DNA of 64,000 nt from Candidatus Thiodiazotropha sp. (ex Monitilora ramsayi) (GCA_025655595.1 JAHXIO010000019.1:1-64000), one strand, 5' to 3'; shown: positions 19,104-29,905, counted from the stretch's first letter. The notes: generated from the letters alone by a model not told the origin. Translations and numbers: made by a program.

Positions 19104-19400
19104 TGGCGCTTCCTACTCAGATAAATGCATAGTCTCAGCCGTTTGATCTGGCTCGTGAGTTAGAGGGGCCTGCATGGTATCAGATGCATTTGCACTTTGA
19201 AGAGTCACGGGCTATTTTTTATTGCGCTACAGTATTAGCATTAAGTGACTCAATGCTTACCATGGATATTCTAAATACATACGGGGTATTCAATGCAAAT
19301 CAGATTGTTACGGCCATTCTGAAAAAAAATTGCTGCTTGACAACAAATCGCAGGACAACGTAGAAAGGGCCGATTGTCGACAACGAGATGAATTAGACTG

Positions 19401-19661
19401 ATGCCAATAACAGATATGCTTATGTCGGGCGCAAGCCTGATGCTGGTCGGAATGGGGATTGTGTTTACTTTCCTGCTGGTGTTGGTCTTCGCCATGAAAG
19501 GCATGTCAAAGTTTGCGATCTTTGTTGTTGAGAGACACGGCAGTTCAGAGATTCAACCCCATCATCCATCGTCAACCGAACAGGGGCAGGCTGGCGTTAG
19601 GGGGGATTTAATTGCGGTGATTTCGGCAGCAGTTTCACAGTATCGTATGAACCGCAGCTAA
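19401..19661 (+). CDS. oadG: Oxaloacetate decarboxylase gamma subunit
   Basis: The 86-residue small subunit of the Na+-translocating oxaloacetate decarboxylase. A single membrane helix near the N-terminus (LMLVGMGIVFTFLLVLVFAMKGM) carries the family's GMGIVFTFL signature. The tail is soluble with two adjacent histidines (QPHHPSS) that may help bind zinc, and a final helix (LIAVISAAVSQYRMNR). It anchors the alpha subunit to the beta subunit. It is first in oadGAB, 71 nt before oadA. No strong ribosome site is seen before ATG 19401. Confidence 0.92.
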   Translation: MPITDMLMSGASLMLVGMGIVFTFLLVLVFAMKGMSKFAIFVVERHGSSEIQPHHPSSTEQGQAGVRGDLIAVISAAVSQYRMNRS

Positions 19662-19732
19662 ACCTGCTGGAGCTCCTCTTCTTTTAATTAACACCTGTTA
19701 CCAGGCTGTTCACAGACAACGGCGGCTAGTTT

Positions 19733-21535
19733 ATGAGCGAAACCAAACCACTCGGTATCACAGATGTTGTTTTGCGCGATGCGCATCAATCTCTCTTTGC
19801 AACCAGAATGCGAATTGAGGATATGCTTCCCATCGCCGAGAAACTCGACAAGGTCGGATTCTGGTCTCTGGAGACTTGGGGCGGCGCGACTTTTGATGCC
19901 TGTATCCGCTTTCTGGGAGAGGATCCCTGGGAGCGCATTCGCACACTCAAGGCGGCTATGCCCAATACCCCAATGCAGATGCTGTTCAGGGGGCAGAATA
20001 TCCTCGGTTACCGTCACTACGCGGACGATGTGGTGAAAAAGTTCGTCGAACGCGCCGCAATCAATGGTGTTGATGTCTTCCGCATCTTCGATGCGATGAA
20101 TGATCTGCGTAATCTGGAGACTGCCGTCCAGGCAACACTGGATGTGGACAAGCACGCGCAGGGCACCATGTCCTATACCGTGAGTCCGGTACACAATATG
20201 GATTACTGGCTCGATATGGGCCGGCGACTGGAGGATATGGGGTGCCACTCTATCTGCATCAAGGATATGGCCGGTCTACTTAACCCCTATGTCGCCTTTG
20301 ATCTGGTGACACAGCTGAAAGAGAACGTCTCCATCCCCATCGCCATGCAGTCCCATGCCACAACCGGCATGAGCACAACCACCAATATCAAGGCTGCCGA
20401 GGCGGGCATCGACATGCTCGATACTTCCATCTCCTCCATGAGTATGACCTATGGTCACTCAGCGACGGAATCGGTCGTGGCGATTCTGCAGGAGAACGAG
20501 CGCGATACGGGGCTTAATCTGGAACTTCTGGAAGAGATTGCCGCCTACTTTCGTGAAGTACGTAAGAAGTACGCCAAATTCGAAGGTTCGCTTAGAGGTG
20601 TCGATTCCCGCATATTAGTCGCCCAGGTGCCAGGCGGAATGCTGACCAATATGGAGAATCAGCTGCGAGAGCAGGGTGCAACGGAAAAACTTGACGATGT
20701 GCTTGAAGAGATCCCTCGCGTGAGAAAGGATCTCGGGTATATTCCACTGGTGACGCCCACCTCGCAGATTGTGGGTACTCAAGCTGTTATCAATGTCCTC
20801 ATGGGTGAGCGATATAAGACCATCGCCAAAGAGACGGAAGGTGTACTCAAAGGTGAATATGGTGCGACACCGGCACCGGTTAACGCCGAGTTACAGGCAC
20901 GAGTACTCGGAGATGACAAAGAGGCAGTGACCTGTCGCCCGGCTGATCTGCTGGACGATGAGATGGATAAGCTCACTGCCGAATTCAATGAACTGGCCAA
21001 AGAGCATAATATCGACGTTGCCGATGCGGAAGTGGATGACGTGTTGATCTACGCACTCTTCCCACAGGTCGGATTGAAGTTCCTCAAGAACCGGAACAAC
21101 CCGGATGCCTTCGAGCCTGCACCGGGCAATGAGCCGGCACCTGTTGCAGCAGCAGCGCCTGCGGCTCCCGCCGGAGGCCCCGAAGCCTACCAGGTGGAAG
21201 TCAATGGCGTGACCTACAACGTCAAGGTCTCTCCAGCTGGGGCTGTGACCGACGTGGCGCCGGCTGCATCCAGTGCGCCCGCTGCTACGCCCGCACCCGC
21301 ACCTGCTCCAGCGTCGGGAGGAGGTGCAAATATCACCGCGCCTCTGTCAGGCAACATACACAGCATCAAAGTGGCTGCTGGACAGAGTGTGAATACAGGG
21401 GACGTGGTTATGGTGCTGGAGGCCATGAAAATGGAGACTGAGGTTCGAGCCTCTTCCTCTGGCACTGTCGCCCAGATTCTGGTCAAGGAAGGCGATGCGG
21501 TGCAGGTCGGTACCCCTTTGCTGAGTTTGTCCTGA
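19733..21535 (+). CDS. oadA: Oxaloacetate decarboxylase alpha subunit (biotin protein)
   Basis: A 600-residue carboxyltransferase. It moves the carboxyl group of oxaloacetate to biotin, releasing pyruvate, and delivers it to OadB. The N-terminal carboxyltransferase barrel shows [36 protein letters not shown], and a CIKDMAG metal-site strand. After about residue 460 comes an Ala/Pro linker ([23 protein letters not shown]) and then the biotinyl domain, with the biotin lysine at 566 in EAMKMETE. The next gene, oadB, starts 1 nt after the stop, so translation is probably coupled. Confidence 0.96.
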   Translation: MSETKPLGITDVVLRDAHQSLFATRMRIEDMLPIAEKLDKVGFWSLETWGGATFDACIRFLGEDPWERIRTLKAAMPNTPMQMLFRGQNILGYRHYADDVVKKFVERAAINGVDVFRIFDAMNDLRNLETAVQATLDVDKHAQGTMSYTVSPVHNMDYWLDMGRRLEDMGCHSICIKDMAGLLNPYVAFDLVTQLKENVSIPIAMQSHATTGMSTTTNIKAAEAGIDMLDTSISSMSMTYGHSATESVVAILQENERDTGLNLELLEEIAAYFREVRKKYAKFEGSLRGVDSRILVAQVPGGMLTNMENQLREQGATEKLDDVLEEIPRVRKDLGYIPLVTPTSQIVGTQAVINVLMGERYKTIAKETEGVLKGEYGATPAPVNAELQARVLGDDKEAVTCRPADLLDDEMDKLTAEFNELAKEHNIDVADAEVDDVLIYALFPQVGLKFLKNRNNPDAFEPAPGNEPAPVAAAAPAAPAGGPEAYQVEVNGVTYNVKVSPAGAVTDVAPAASSAPAATPAPAPAPASGGGANITAPLSGNIHSIKVAAGQSVNTGDVVMVLEAMKMETEVRASSSGTVAQILVKEGDAVQVGTPLLSLS

Positions 21536-21536
21536 T

Positions 21537-22676
21537 ATGGTTGAGATAGGCGTAGAAGCACTTTGGCAGTCCACTGGGCTGGCCAATTTTACTTGGGGGC
21601 AGGCGCTCATGATGGGTGTCGGCGGTATTCTTATCTACTTAGCAGTGGTCAAGAAATTTGAACCGCTGCTGTTGGTACCCATCGGTTTTGGCGCCATTCT
21701 CAGCAACATTCCATTGGCGGGCATCGGCGGCAGCGAAGGATTGTTGGGTTATATCTATCAGGTGGGGATAGAGACAGGCGTCTTCCCGTTGCTCATCTTC
21801 ATGGGCGTTGGGGCATTGACCGATTTCGGGGCATTGATCGCCAGGCCCTCGACACTGTTCCTTGGCGCGGCAGCTCAGTTCGGCATCTTTGTGACCCTGC
21901 TGGGCGCCTTGGCGCTGAACTTCATTCCCGGTTTTGATTTCACACTGGCCGATGCCTCCGCCATTGCAATCATTGGTGGAGCGGATGGCCCCACGGCAAT
22001 CTTTCTGGCATCGCGACTCTCACCTGATCTGTTGGGTGCGATTGCAGTGGCAGCCTATTCGTATATGGCGCTTGTGCCGATTATTCAGCCGCCAATCATG
22101 CGATTGTTGACGACGGAAAAGGAAAGGAATGTGGTCATGCAGCAGATGCGGCATGTGAACAAGCTGGAGAAGATCCTGTTTCCGTTTGCCGTGTTGTTCC
22201 TGTGCCTCATTTTTCTTCCTTCTGCCGCCCCCCTGATCGGGATGCTGACATTCGGCAACCTGCTACGTGAGTGTGGAGTGGTCGAGCGCCTCAGCCATGC
22301 CGCACAGAACGAAATCATCAATATAGTGACAATTTTTCTCGGTCTGGCTGTGGGCTCCAAGCTCTCGGCAGATAAGTTTTTGGCTATCGAGACACTGGGT
22401 ATTCTCGCTTTGGGCGCATTCGCTTTCTGCGTCGGTACAGCGGCAGGTCTCCTTATGGGCAAGGTCATGCACCGGGTGTCAGGTGGTAAGGTCAATCCGC
22501 TGATTGGCGCAGCCGGCGTGTCAGCTGTACCCATGGCTGCACGTGTGGTCAACAAGGTCGGTTTGGAATCCAACCATCACAACTTTCTGCTGATGCACGC
22601 CATGGGGCCCAATGTGGCGGGTGTGATCGGTTCCGCAGTTGCGGCAGGTGTGCTGCTTGCCATCGTTGGAGGCTGA
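21537..22676 (+). CDS. oadB: Oxaloacetate decarboxylase beta subunit (Na+ pump)
   Basis: A 379-residue polytopic inner-membrane subunit. It decarboxylates carboxybiotin and exports Na+. It starts with [14 protein letters not shown], followed by many hydrophobic helices. The conserved [19 protein letters not shown], with the Asp essential for Na+ coupling in the family, lies at about residues 142-160. The C-terminal [17 protein letters not shown] and [17 protein letters not shown] match the family. The ATG begins one nucleotide after the oadA stop. A perfect hairpin follows at 22692-22720. Confidence 0.95.
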   Translation: MVEIGVEALWQSTGLANFTWGQALMMGVGGILIYLAVVKKFEPLLLVPIGFGAILSNIPLAGIGGSEGLLGYIYQVGIETGVFPLLIFMGVGALTDFGALIARPSTLFLGAAAQFGIFVTLLGALALNFIPGFDFTLADASAIAIIGGADGPTAIFLASRLSPDLLGAIAVAAYSYMALVPIIQPPIMRLLTTEKERNVVMQQMRHVNKLEKILFPFAVLFLCLIFLPSAAPLIGMLTFGNLLRECGVVERLSHAAQNEIINIVTIFLGLAVGSKLSADKFLAIETLGILALGAFAFCVGTAAGLLMGKVMHRVSGGKVNPLIGAAGVSAVPMAARVVNKVGLESNHHNFLLMHAMGPNVAGVIGSAVAAGVLLAIVGG

Positions 22677-22691
22677 AATAATCCCCCAGTA

Positions 22692-22720
22692 GACTCCCGT
22701 GTTATTTTGACACGGGAGTC
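22692..22720 (+). terminator. Hairpin ending the oad genes
   Basis: GACTCCCGTG (22692-22701) pairs perfectly with CACGGGAGTC (22711-22720) around a 9-nt loop, 15 nt after oadB. There is no T-run after it; CCTCCCG follows, so termination efficiency is uncertain. It separates oadGAB from yceD. Confidence 0.55.
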
Positions 22721-22745
22721 CCTCCCGTAATAATATTGCCCGCTT

Positions 22746-23270
22746 ATGTCGCAGCGCATGCCCGATCGTCTGGATCCCTGGCGTTTCGCAGATCTTGGTA
22801 AAGAGATCAGTGGACAGATTCCGTTGGATTCTCTGCCCAGGCTAGGTGCCTGCCTGTTGGATTGTGCGGGAGAAGTTACTTTCGACCTGCACTTTCAGAG
22901 GGACCTGCAGCGGCGAGCTACCCTCACAGGAGTGATTAGGGCTGTTCTGGTACTTGAGTGCCAGCGGTGTCTGGAGGCGGTGAACCTGCCTGTCGAGGCT
23001 GAAATGGCCGTAGCATTTGTCGAGGGGTACGACCAGGCGGCGCAACTGCCTGAAAGCCTTGATCCGTGCATGGTGGAAGATGGACAGGTTCAATTCATGG
23101 ATTTGATCGAGGATGAGTTGCTGTTAATGCTGCCGCAGGTTGCAATGCATGAATCAGATGTTTGTCAGAAGCCGTTGACTGAAATGGCTGATGAAAAGCC
23201 AGCGGTGCAGGAGGCACAGACTGGTGAAAATCCGTTTGCAGTTCTATCCGAACTGAAACGCGAAAAGTAA
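22746..23270 (+). CDS. yceD: YceD/DUF177 family protein
   Basis: A 174-residue protein upstream of rpmF, the position conserved across gammaproteobacteria. Family features are the central LVLECQRCLEAVNLPVEA with its CxxC, and the acidic LIEDELLLMLPQVAMHE. A second cysteine follows in DVCQK. In plants and bacteria DUF177 proteins are linked to 23S rRNA maturation; a ribosome-related role here is from family knowledge. It is followed after 34 nt by rpmF, and co-transcription is likely. Confidence 0.93.
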   Translation: MSQRMPDRLDPWRFADLGKEISGQIPLDSLPRLGACLLDCAGEVTFDLHFQRDLQRRATLTGVIRAVLVLECQRCLEAVNLPVEAEMAVAFVEGYDQAAQLPESLDPCMVEDGQVQFMDLIEDELLLMLPQVAMHESDVCQKPLTEMADEKPAVQEAQTGENPFAVLSELKREK

Positions 23271-23304
23271 TAGATTTTTTTGACTTAGATTCAGGAGATC
23301 AGCC

Positions 23305-23487
23305 ATGGCTGTTCAAAAAAGTAAAAAGACCCCTTCACGACGTGGCATGCGTCGTTCTCATGACGCACTTAAAGGTGAAACCCTGTCCATCGATTCCACC
23401 TCTGGTGAGGTGCATTTGCGTCATCATGTAACGGCTGATGGCTTTTACAAAGGCCGCAAGGCTATCGACAACACCAAGGGCGAGTAA
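23305..23487 (+). CDS. rpmF: 50S ribosomal protein L32
   Basis: A 60-residue basic ribosomal protein starting [20 protein letters not shown], the classical L32 N-terminus, with [13 protein letters not shown] near the end. It lacks the zinc cysteines found in some L32 forms, as is usual for gammaproteobacteria. AGGAG lies 10 nt upstream of the start. It sits between yceD and plsX, as in E. coli. Confidence 0.97.
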   Translation: MAVQKSKKTPSRRGMRRSHDALKGETLSIDSTSGEVHLRHHVTADGFYKGRKAIDNTKGE

Positions 23488-23519
23488 TCTCTCGATCTCC
23501 CTTATCTTTGGTGAGTTAT

Positions 23520-23558
23520 GAACCCGTGCACTGGGCCTGTCCCTCTGCCGGGTTCTTT
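23520..23558 (+). terminator. Weak terminator-like hairpin after rpmF
   Basis: GAACCCG (23520-23526) pairs with CGGGTTC (23549-23555) around a 22-nt loop and is followed by only three T. It may attenuate read-through into plsX. Confidence 0.35.
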
Positions 23559-23582
23559 ACATATGGGTGTTTTCAGTAGCGA

Positions 23583-24605
23583 ATGAGTAAGCCAGTCACA
23601 ATCTCGTTGGATGCCATGGGTGGTGATTTTGGGGCTGAAGTGATTGTGCCTGCGGCACTCAAGTATCTCTCTCGCGACAAAGAGACCCGGTTGATCCTGG
23701 TCGGTCGGGAGGAGGTTCTCAAGGATAAGGTGGGTAACCATGCTTTTGGTGAGCGTTTGACCATTAAGCATGCCTCGGAGACGGTGGAGATGGATGAGCT
23801 GCCATCGAAAGCATTGCGCGGTAAGAAAGACTCTTCCATGCGTGTGGCGATCGACCTGGTCAAGGCTGGCGAGGCGGATGCCTGCGTCAGTGCCGGTAAT
23901 ACCGGCGCTCTGATGGCCACTTCACGCTTTGTTCTGAAAATGCTGCCGAACATCGATCGGCCGGCTATCATCACGGCACTGCCATCCATAGAAGGTCAGA
24001 CCTACATGCTGGATCTGGGCGCCAATGTGGATTGCACCGCCGACCACCTATTTCAATTCGCAGTGATGGGTAGCGAGCAGGTATCGGCGGTAGCGGAGAT
24101 TCCCAATCCCCGGATCGGCCTGTTGAACATCGGCCAGGAAGAGATCAAGGGTAACGAACAGGTCAAGGGCGCGCATGAATTGCTCTCCAACAGCTCGCTC
24201 AATTACGTGGGTTATGCGGAGGGGGATGATATCTACAACGGTGGGAACGATGTAATCGTCTCAGACGGCTTTGTGGGGAATATCGCTCTCAAAAGCAGTG
24301 AAGGGGTGGCGAAAATGATCAGCCACTTCATGAAGCAGGGATTCAAAAAGAACATATTGACCATGCTGGCCGGACTGATCGCCTTACCCGTGTTGCGCAG
24401 TCTGCGCCGTAGGATAGATCCGCGCCGTTACAACGGTGCCAGTCTGTTAGGGCTCAGAGGCATCGTTATCAAGAGCCATGGCAGCGCTGATGAACTGGCC
24501 TACATGAACGCGATCTCCATCGCGAAAAAAGAGGTGCTGGCCGATGTGCCGGGCCGAATCGCCGAACAGGTAAAGACGCATATGGAAAAGAGAGAGATCG
24601 CGTGA
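23583..24605 (+). CDS. plsX: Phosphate acyltransferase PlsX
   Basis: A 340-residue enzyme that makes acyl-phosphate from acyl-ACP for phospholipid synthesis. Signatures are [20 protein letters not shown] (exactly at the N-terminus), [50 protein letters not shown] (split), and [18 protein letters not shown]. It is a peripheral membrane enzyme. The gene overlaps fabH by 4 nt. The start ATG 23583 lies 95 nt after rpmF with no strong ribosome site. Confidence 0.97.
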   Translation: MSKPVTISLDAMGGDFGAEVIVPAALKYLSRDKETRLILVGREEVLKDKVGNHAFGERLTIKHASETVEMDELPSKALRGKKDSSMRVAIDLVKAGEADACVSAGNTGALMATSRFVLKMLPNIDRPAIITALPSIEGQTYMLDLGANVDCTADHLFQFAVMGSEQVSAVAEIPNPRIGLLNIGQEEIKGNEQVKGAHELLSNSSLNYVGYAEGDDIYNGGNDVIVSDGFVGNIALKSSEGVAKMISHFMKQGFKKNILTMLAGLIALPVLRSLRRRIDPRRYNGASLLGLRGIVIKSHGSADELAYMNAISIAKKEVLADVPGRIAEQVKTHMEKREIA

Positions 24606-25570
24606 TCTATTCCAGAATTACAGGCACAGGCGGTTATCTTCCCGATAATGTGGTGACCAACAAAGATCTGGAGAAGATAGTCGACACCACCGATCAGTGG
24701 ATCGTCGAGCGTACCGGAATACACAAGCGCCATATCGCCCGTGAAGATGAATATACCTGTGATCTGGCGGAGAAGGCGGCCCTCAACGCCCTCGATATGG
24801 CAGGGCTATCGCCTCAGGATATCGATCTGATCGTGGTGGCGACAACCACGGCCGATCAAGTCTTCCCCAGTACCGCCTGTCTACTGCAGGCCCGTCTGGG
24901 TATCCACGGTCCCGCGGCTTTCGATGTGCAGGCAGTCTGCACCGGGTTTGTCTATGCACTCAGTGTGGCCGATCAGTTCGTCAGGAACGGTTCGGCTACC
25001 AAGGCGCTGGTGGTCGGTGCGGAAACGGTTTCGCGGATCATCGACTGGACCGACCGCAATACCTGTGTCCTTTTCGGCGACGGTGCGGGCGCCGTGGTGA
25101 TCGAAGCCAGCGACGAGCCGGGTATCATCTCCACCCATCTGCATGCGGACGGGGCCTTCGAACAACTTCTGCGGGTACCGGGTGGTATCTCCCGGGGCTA
25201 TGCCCAGATGCAGGAGGGCAATGCCTACATGGAGATGCGGGGTAATGAGGTCTTCAAGATGGCAGTGACCACCCTGGGTCGAATTGTCGATGAGACCCTG
25301 GCGGCCAATGGTATGGAGAAGTCCGATATCGACTGGCTGATCCCCCATCAGGCCAATATCCGCATTATCAACGCCACGGCGAAAAAGCTGCAGACCCCGA
25401 TGGACCGCGTTGTGGTAACCGTGCACGAACACGGAAACACCTCAGCCGCCTCTGTGCCGCTGGCACTGGACGTGGCTGTCAGAGACGGCCGCATCAAGCG
25501 GGGGGAGACCTTGTTGATGGAGGCCTTCGGTGGCGGTTTTACCTGGGGCTCCGTGTTAGCCAAGTTTTAA
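24602..25570 (+). CDS. fabH: 3-oxoacyl-ACP synthase III
   Basis: A 322-residue condensing enzyme that starts fatty-acid synthesis from acetyl-CoA and malonyl-ACP. The catalytic Cys lies in [12 protein letters not shown] (about residue 113), the His in WLIPHQAN, and the Asn in [12 protein letters not shown]. The N-terminal [16 protein letters not shown] is typical. The start is GTG 24602, which overlaps the plsX stop (GTGA arrangement) and implies translational coupling. It is followed 24 nt later by fabD. Confidence 0.97.
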   Translation: MIYSRITGTGGYLPDNVVTNKDLEKIVDTTDQWIVERTGIHKRHIAREDEYTCDLAEKAALNALDMAGLSPQDIDLIVVATTTADQVFPSTACLLQARLGIHGPAAFDVQAVCTGFVYALSVADQFVRNGSATKALVVGAETVSRIIDWTDRNTCVLFGDGAGAVVIEASDEPGIISTHLHADGAFEQLLRVPGGISRGYAQMQEGNAYMEMRGNEVFKMAVTTLGRIVDETLAANGMEKSDIDWLIPHQANIRIINATAKKLQTPMDRVVVTVHEHGNTSAASVPLALDVAVRDGRIKRGETLLMEAFGGGFTWGSVLAKF

Positions 25571-25594
25571 TTCAATTCCAATCTCCGAATTCTC

Positions 25595-26536
25595 ATGAGT
25601 GACTCCAGCTTCAGTATTGTTTTCCCCGGTCAGGGTTCCCAGTCGGTCGGTATGCTCAGTACCCTGGCCGAGGCCTACAGCAGTGTGACTGAAACATTTT
25701 CCGAGGCCTCGGAAGCCTTGGGTTACGATCTCTGGTCACTGGTCCAGAATGGCCCGGCCGAAGATCTTAACCAGACCACACGAACACAGCCCGCCATGCT
25801 GGCATCCGGTGTGGCCGTCTGGCGTGTCTGGCAAGCTCTGGGTGGTGCCAAACCCGCTCAGATGGCAGGCCATAGCCTCGGGGAATACACCGCACTGGTC
25901 TGTGCCGGTGCGCTCTCATTCAGTGATGCCGTCAAGCTGGTGGCTGAACGGGGCCGTTACATGCAGGAAGCCGTACCCGAAGGGACTGGCGCCATGGCTG
26001 CGATTCTCGGCCTGGATGACGATAAGGTCAGGCAGGTGTGTACCGATGCCGCGGATGGCGAGGTTGTGGAAGCGGTCAATTTCAACTCACCAGGACAGGT
26101 GGTGATCGCCGGTAACAAGGCGGCTGTTGATCGTGCCTGTGAGCTGGCAAAGGGTGCCGGTGCCAAGCGCGCATTACCACTGCAGGTCAGTGTGCCTTCC
26201 CATTGTGCGTTGATGAAACCTGCTGCTGAGCGGTTGTCGGAAATGTTGGCCTCGGTATCGATAAGCACACCTGTTATTCCGGTTCTGCACAATGTGAATG
26301 TGGATACTGCTAATGATCCGGATGCTATTCGTCAGCTTCTGGCGGCACAGCTCCATAGCCCGGTGCGCTGGGTCGAGACGGTTGAGAGGATGGCGGCAGC
26401 CGGTTCAACCGTCCTGTTGGAGGCCGGTCCTGGCAAGGTATTGGCTGGATTGACCAAGCGTATCGATAGAAATCTCAAAGGGGTTGCGGCATTCGATCCC
26501 GACACCCTGAACAGTGCGTTGGAGACAATAAAATGA
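25595..26536 (+). CDS. fabD: Malonyl-CoA-ACP transacylase
   Basis: A 313-residue enzyme that loads malonyl groups onto ACP. The nucleophile motif GHSLGEYTALVCAG places the Ser at about residue 92. The N-terminal FPGQGSQSVGM and the QVSVPSHCALM segment with the active-site His are present. The 3' end overlaps fabG by 4 nt (ATGA). It is within the fab operon. Confidence 0.97.
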   Translation: MSDSSFSIVFPGQGSQSVGMLSTLAEAYSSVTETFSEASEALGYDLWSLVQNGPAEDLNQTTRTQPAMLASGVAVWRVWQALGGAKPAQMAGHSLGEYTALVCAGALSFSDAVKLVAERGRYMQEAVPEGTGAMAAILGLDDDKVRQVCTDAADGEVVEAVNFNSPGQVVIAGNKAAVDRACELAKGAGAKRALPLQVSVPSHCALMKPAAERLSEMLASVSISTPVIPVLHNVNVDTANDPDAIRQLLAAQLHSPVRWVETVERMAAAGSTVLLEAGPGKVLAGLTKRIDRNLKGVAAFDPDTLNSALETIK

Positions 26537-27276
26537 ATCTGGAGAACGAAATTGCTCTGGTGACAGGTGCCAGCCGTGGTATCGGTGCCGCCATCGCTGA
26601 CAGGCTTGCAGCGGCCGGTGCGGTAGTGATCGGAACGGCAACCTCTGAAAAGGGTGCGGATGCCATATCAGAGCGTATGCAGGCAGCGGGTCAGAAAGGC
26701 AAAGGCATGGTGCTCAATGTCTCTGAACAGGGATCCATCGATGCCCTGATGGAGGCGATCACCAGCGAGTTCGGTAATCCAACCGTTCTGGTCAATAACG
26801 CCGGTATTACACGGGACAACCTGCTCATGCGCATGAAGGACGACGAGTGGGAGAGTATCATCAACACCAATCTCAGCTCTGTCTTCCGTCTCAGCAAGGC
26901 AGTACTGCGCGGCATGATGAAGGCGCGTAAGGGCAGGGTGATCAATATCTCCTCCGTGGTCGGCACCATGGGCAATGCCGGGCAGACCAACTATGCCGCC
27001 GCCAAGGCCGGCATCCACGGCTTTACCCGCTCCATGGCCAGGGAGGTGGGCTCCCGAGGCATCACTGTCAATTCGGTGGCTCCGGGTTTTATCGAGACCG
27101 ACATGACCAAAGAGCTGCCAGAAGCGCAACGTAAGGCGCTTGAAGAGAATATCCCCCTGCAGAAGCTTGGCCAGCCTGAGGATATCGCCAATGCAGTCCT
27201 CTTTCTCGCCGGTGAATCAGGACGCTATATCACAGGCGAGACACTCCATGTGAATGGTGGAATGTACATGGTATGA
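26533..27276 (+). CDS. fabG: 3-oxoacyl-ACP reductase
   Basis: A 247-residue short-chain dehydrogenase. It reduces 3-oxoacyl-ACP with NADPH. The cofactor motif TGASRGIG lies at about 12-19 and NNAG near 88. The catalytic Ser is in ISSVVGTMGNAGQTN and the Tyr-Lys in YAAAKAG, and the C-terminus ITGETLHVNGGMYMV is typical. It overlaps fabD by 4 nt. A 195-nt gap with T-rich tracts separates it from acpP, which probably has its own promoter. Confidence 0.97.
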   Translation: MNLENEIALVTGASRGIGAAIADRLAAAGAVVIGTATSEKGADAISERMQAAGQKGKGMVLNVSEQGSIDALMEAITSEFGNPTVLVNNAGITRDNLLMRMKDDEWESIINTNLSSVFRLSKAVLRGMMKARKGRVINISSVVGTMGNAGQTNYAAAKAGIHGFTRSMAREVGSRGITVNSVAPGFIETDMTKELPEAQRKALEENIPLQKLGQPEDIANAVLFLAGESGRYITGETLHVNGGMYMV

Positions 27277-27471
27277 AGCATATTGCGTGCACATGCGCAT
27301 GTGGTACAGCATAAAGAATATTCTGTAATTTATTGTTTTTTAAAAAATAATAGGGTTTTTTATGGCGTATGAATCTTCTGAGGATTACGCTTTTCTCAAC
27401 AGTTTTTTGTTACTACAATACCGCATCGGTCCTATTCGAGGCCGTCGGTTAATCCAGAGGAAATTAATAAC
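27277..27471 (+). promoter_or_regulatory. Probable acpP promoter region
   Basis: This 195-nt gap inside an otherwise tight operon is AT-rich. TACAAT at about 27414-27419 could be a -10 element; the -35 match is poor. In E. coli acpP is expressed far above its neighbours from its own promoters, so an internal promoter here is expected but not shown. Confidence 0.4.
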
Positions 27472-27705
27472 ATGAGCGATGTCGTAGAACGAGTTCGTAA
27501 AATTGTCGTAGAACAACTGGGCGTTAAAGAGGAAGAGGTGACTTTAGAAGCCTCCTTCGTGGATGATCTTGGCGCTGACTCTCTCGACACGGTGGAATTA
27601 GTGATGGCCCTCGAAGAGGAGTTCGAAACCGAAATTCCCGATGAAGAGGCTGAGAAGATCACGACTGTGCAGTTGGCGATTGACTACATCAACGCACACA
27701 GCTGA
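27472..27705 (+). CDS. acpP: Acyl carrier protein
   Basis: A 77-residue acidic protein that carries growing acyl chains on phosphopantetheine. The attachment serine lies in [20 protein letters not shown] at about residue 38. AGAGGAAA lies 8-14 nt before ATG 27472. It is bounded by a promoter-like gap upstream and a strong terminator downstream, consistent with high independent expression. Confidence 0.98.
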   Translation: MSDVVERVRKIVVEQLGVKEEEVTLEASFVDDLGADSLDTVELVMALEEEFETEIPDEEAEKITTVQLAIDYINAHS

Positions 27706-27727
27706 TCAGCTAAACACTTTCATGACA

Positions 27728-27772
27728 GGCCGCCTTGCCCCCCTCGACGTTGGGGCGCGGCCTTTTGCTTTT
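27728..27772 (+). terminator. Intrinsic terminator after acpP
   Basis: GGCCGC and GCCCC pair with GGGGC and GCGGCC around a 10-nt loop, with a 3-nt bulge (CTT), followed by TTTTGCTTTT. It is the strongest terminator in the fab cluster, lying between acpP and fabF. It would help keep acpP transcript levels apart from those of downstream genes. Confidence 0.85.
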
Positions 27773-27804
27773 CTGCCACACCACAGCATTGGGGGGTAGT
27801 CTAC

Positions 27805-29046
27805 ATGACTGCAAGAAGGGTTGTTGTTACCGGATTAGGCATGGTCTCACCGGTGGGATTGGATATTCCCTCGTCCTGGGAGAGTATCGTTGCCGGGAAG
27901 AGCGGTATTCAACCCATCACCCATTTCGATGTTGAACCATTCTCAACCCGCTTCGGCGGTCCCATCTACGGCTTCGAAATCACCGACTATGTGTCGAAGA
28001 AGGAAGCCAAAAAGATGGATAATTTTATCCATTACGGCGTCGCAGCGGGTATCCAGGCGATTAAGGACTCAGGGCTTGAGGTCACCGAGGAGAATGCCGA
28101 CCGCATCGGTGTTTTGGTTGGCTCCGGTATCGGGGGTATTACCGGTATCGAAAACAGCTACCAATCCTACCTGGATGGCGGACCACGCAAGATCTCTCCC
28201 TTCTTCGTACCCGCCAGTATCATCAATATGGTCTCGGGCAACCTCTCCATCATGTATGGTTTGAAAGGGCCCAACTACTCTATCGTTTCTGCCTGCAGCA
28301 GTGGCGCACACAGTATCGGTGAGGCGGCGATGATGATTCGCTATGGCCGTACCGATGTGATGATCGCCGGTGGTGCGGAAATGGCGACCTCACCTGTGGG
28401 TCTGGGTGGTTTTGCCGCTGCCAGGGCGCTCTCCAAGCGCAATGACGATCCCCAGGGTGCCAGTCGTCCCTGGGACAAGGATCGTGACGGTTTCGTGTTG
28501 AGCGACGGTGCAGGCGTGATAGTGCTCGAGGAGTATGAGCGCGCCAAGGCTCGCGGTGCCAAAATCTATGCGGAGCTGATTGGTGTGGGGATGAATTCAG
28601 ACGCTTATCATATGACGGCCCCCTCAGTTGACGGTTCGGGTGCCGCCAAGTGTATGGAGCTGGCACTCAAGGATGGTGGATTGAACAAGGAGGATGTGGA
28701 CTACATCAATGCCCATGGCACCTCCACCCCGGCCGGTGATGTGGCGGAAACCATGGCGGTGAAGCGTGCTTTCGGCGACCATGCCCACAAGCTCTGCGTC
28801 AGCTCCACCAAATCGATGACCGGACACATGCTGGGTGCAGCGGGCGGCGCTGAAGCGGTCTACAGTATCCTGGCTTTGCATCATCAGGTTGTACCGCCAA
28901 CCATCAACCTGGAAAATCCGGATCCGGATTGCGATCTCGACTATGTGCCCAATACCGCACGTGAGATGAAGATGGATGTGGTGATCTCCAACTCATTCGG
29001 ATTCGGCGGAACCAACGGTACGTTGGCCTTCCGAAAAGCGGACTGA
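27805..29046 (+). CDS. fabF: 3-oxoacyl-ACP synthase II
   Basis: A 413-residue elongating condensing enzyme. The catalytic Cys lies in SACSSGAHS, and the two His in [11 protein letters not shown] and [13 protein letters not shown]. The C-terminal [13 protein letters not shown] is the ketoacyl synthase signature. It follows the acpP terminator. The next gene, pabC, starts 22 nt downstream. Confidence 0.97.
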   Translation: MTARRVVVTGLGMVSPVGLDIPSSWESIVAGKSGIQPITHFDVEPFSTRFGGPIYGFEITDYVSKKEAKKMDNFIHYGVAAGIQAIKDSGLEVTEENADRIGVLVGSGIGGITGIENSYQSYLDGGPRKISPFFVPASIINMVSGNLSIMYGLKGPNYSIVSACSSGAHSIGEAAMMIRYGRTDVMIAGGAEMATSPVGLGGFAAARALSKRNDDPQGASRPWDKDRDGFVLSDGAGVIVLEEYERAKARGAKIYAELIGVGMNSDAYHMTAPSVDGSGAAKCMELALKDGGLNKEDVDYINAHGTSTPAGDVAETMAVKRAFGDHAHKLCVSSTKSMTGHMLGAAGGAEAVYSILALHHQVVPPTINLENPDPDCDLDYVPNTAREMKMDVVISNSFGFGGTNGTLAFRKAD

Positions 29047-29068
29047 CACGGATAGCCCAGCTCCCGAC

Positions 29069-29905
29069 TTGACAGAGTCAGGCCATTTGCTTGTAAACGG
29101 CATCCCAACCGACCAGGTTCCCCTCAGCGACAGGGGTCTGCAATATGGTGATGGCCTCTTCGAGACCATAGCGGTTATCGATTCTAAGCCTCGTGCCTGG
29201 CATCGCCATATGGTCAGGCTGGCACGAGGGGAGAGTGCGCTGGGGATACCCGAGACCGATAAAGAACAGCTATATTCAGAGGCCCTCTCTCTCTCTCATG
29301 GGTTGCTGAATGGGGTGCTGAAGATCATCGTCACCCGCGGCAGTGGCGGACGAGGCTATCGGCCTCCTGAGGTCTGTAAGCCGCGCCGCATCCTCTCCCT
29401 GCACAATTGGCCCGATTATCCGGATCACTGGTTTACGGAAGGTGTGCAGCTGCGTGTCTGCGAGACCCGATGGAGTCGAAACAGCCGTCTCTCCGGACTT
29501 AAACACCTCAATCGGCTGGAGCAGGTTCTGGCCCGTCAGGAATGGCAGGATCCTGAGATCGCAGAAGGCCTGATGCTGGACGAAGCGGGTAGCGTCATCT
29601 CCGCTACACAGAGCAATCTGTTTGCCGTAGTGGATGGTGAGCTGGTCACACCGGATCTGAGCCAATCGGGGATTGCCGGCGTCATGCGCGAACTGGTTAT
29701 CGAATGCGCCGGGAAGCTGGGCATCCCGGTGAGGATCGCCGCTATCGATGTCGAGGGTCTCAAACAGGCAGATGCACTCTTCCTGACCAACTCGATTATG
29801 GGGATTTGTCCGGTTGCCGCATTGAGTGATCATCGCTTTAAGGATCACAAACCTGCGGCAAAACTGCGGCACGAGATAATCGAAGCCATCGCCGGCAGTG
29901 CCTGA
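29069..29905 (+). CDS. pabC: Aminodeoxychorismate lyase
   Basis: A 278-residue PLP enzyme of the branched-chain aminotransferase fold. It releases pyruvate from aminodeoxychorismate to give p-aminobenzoate for folate. The N-terminal LVNGIPTDQVPLSDRGLQYGDGLFET, split across strands, and SRLSGLKHLNRLEQVLAR with the PLP lysine match E. coli PabC. The position between fabF and mltG is conserved. The only suitable start is TTG 29069; no ATG or GTG in frame is closer to the family N-terminus. Confidence 0.92.
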   Translation: MTESGHLLVNGIPTDQVPLSDRGLQYGDGLFETIAVIDSKPRAWHRHMVRLARGESALGIPETDKEQLYSEALSLSHGLLNGVLKIIVTRGSGGRGYRPPEVCKPRRILSLHNWPDYPDHWFTEGVQLRVCETRWSRNSRLSGLKHLNRLEQVLARQEWQDPEIAEGLMLDEAGSVISATQSNLFAVVDGELVTPDLSQSGIAGVMRELVIECAGKLGIPVRIAAIDVEGLKQADALFLTNSIMGICPVAALSDHRFKDHKPAAKLRHEIIEAIAGSA

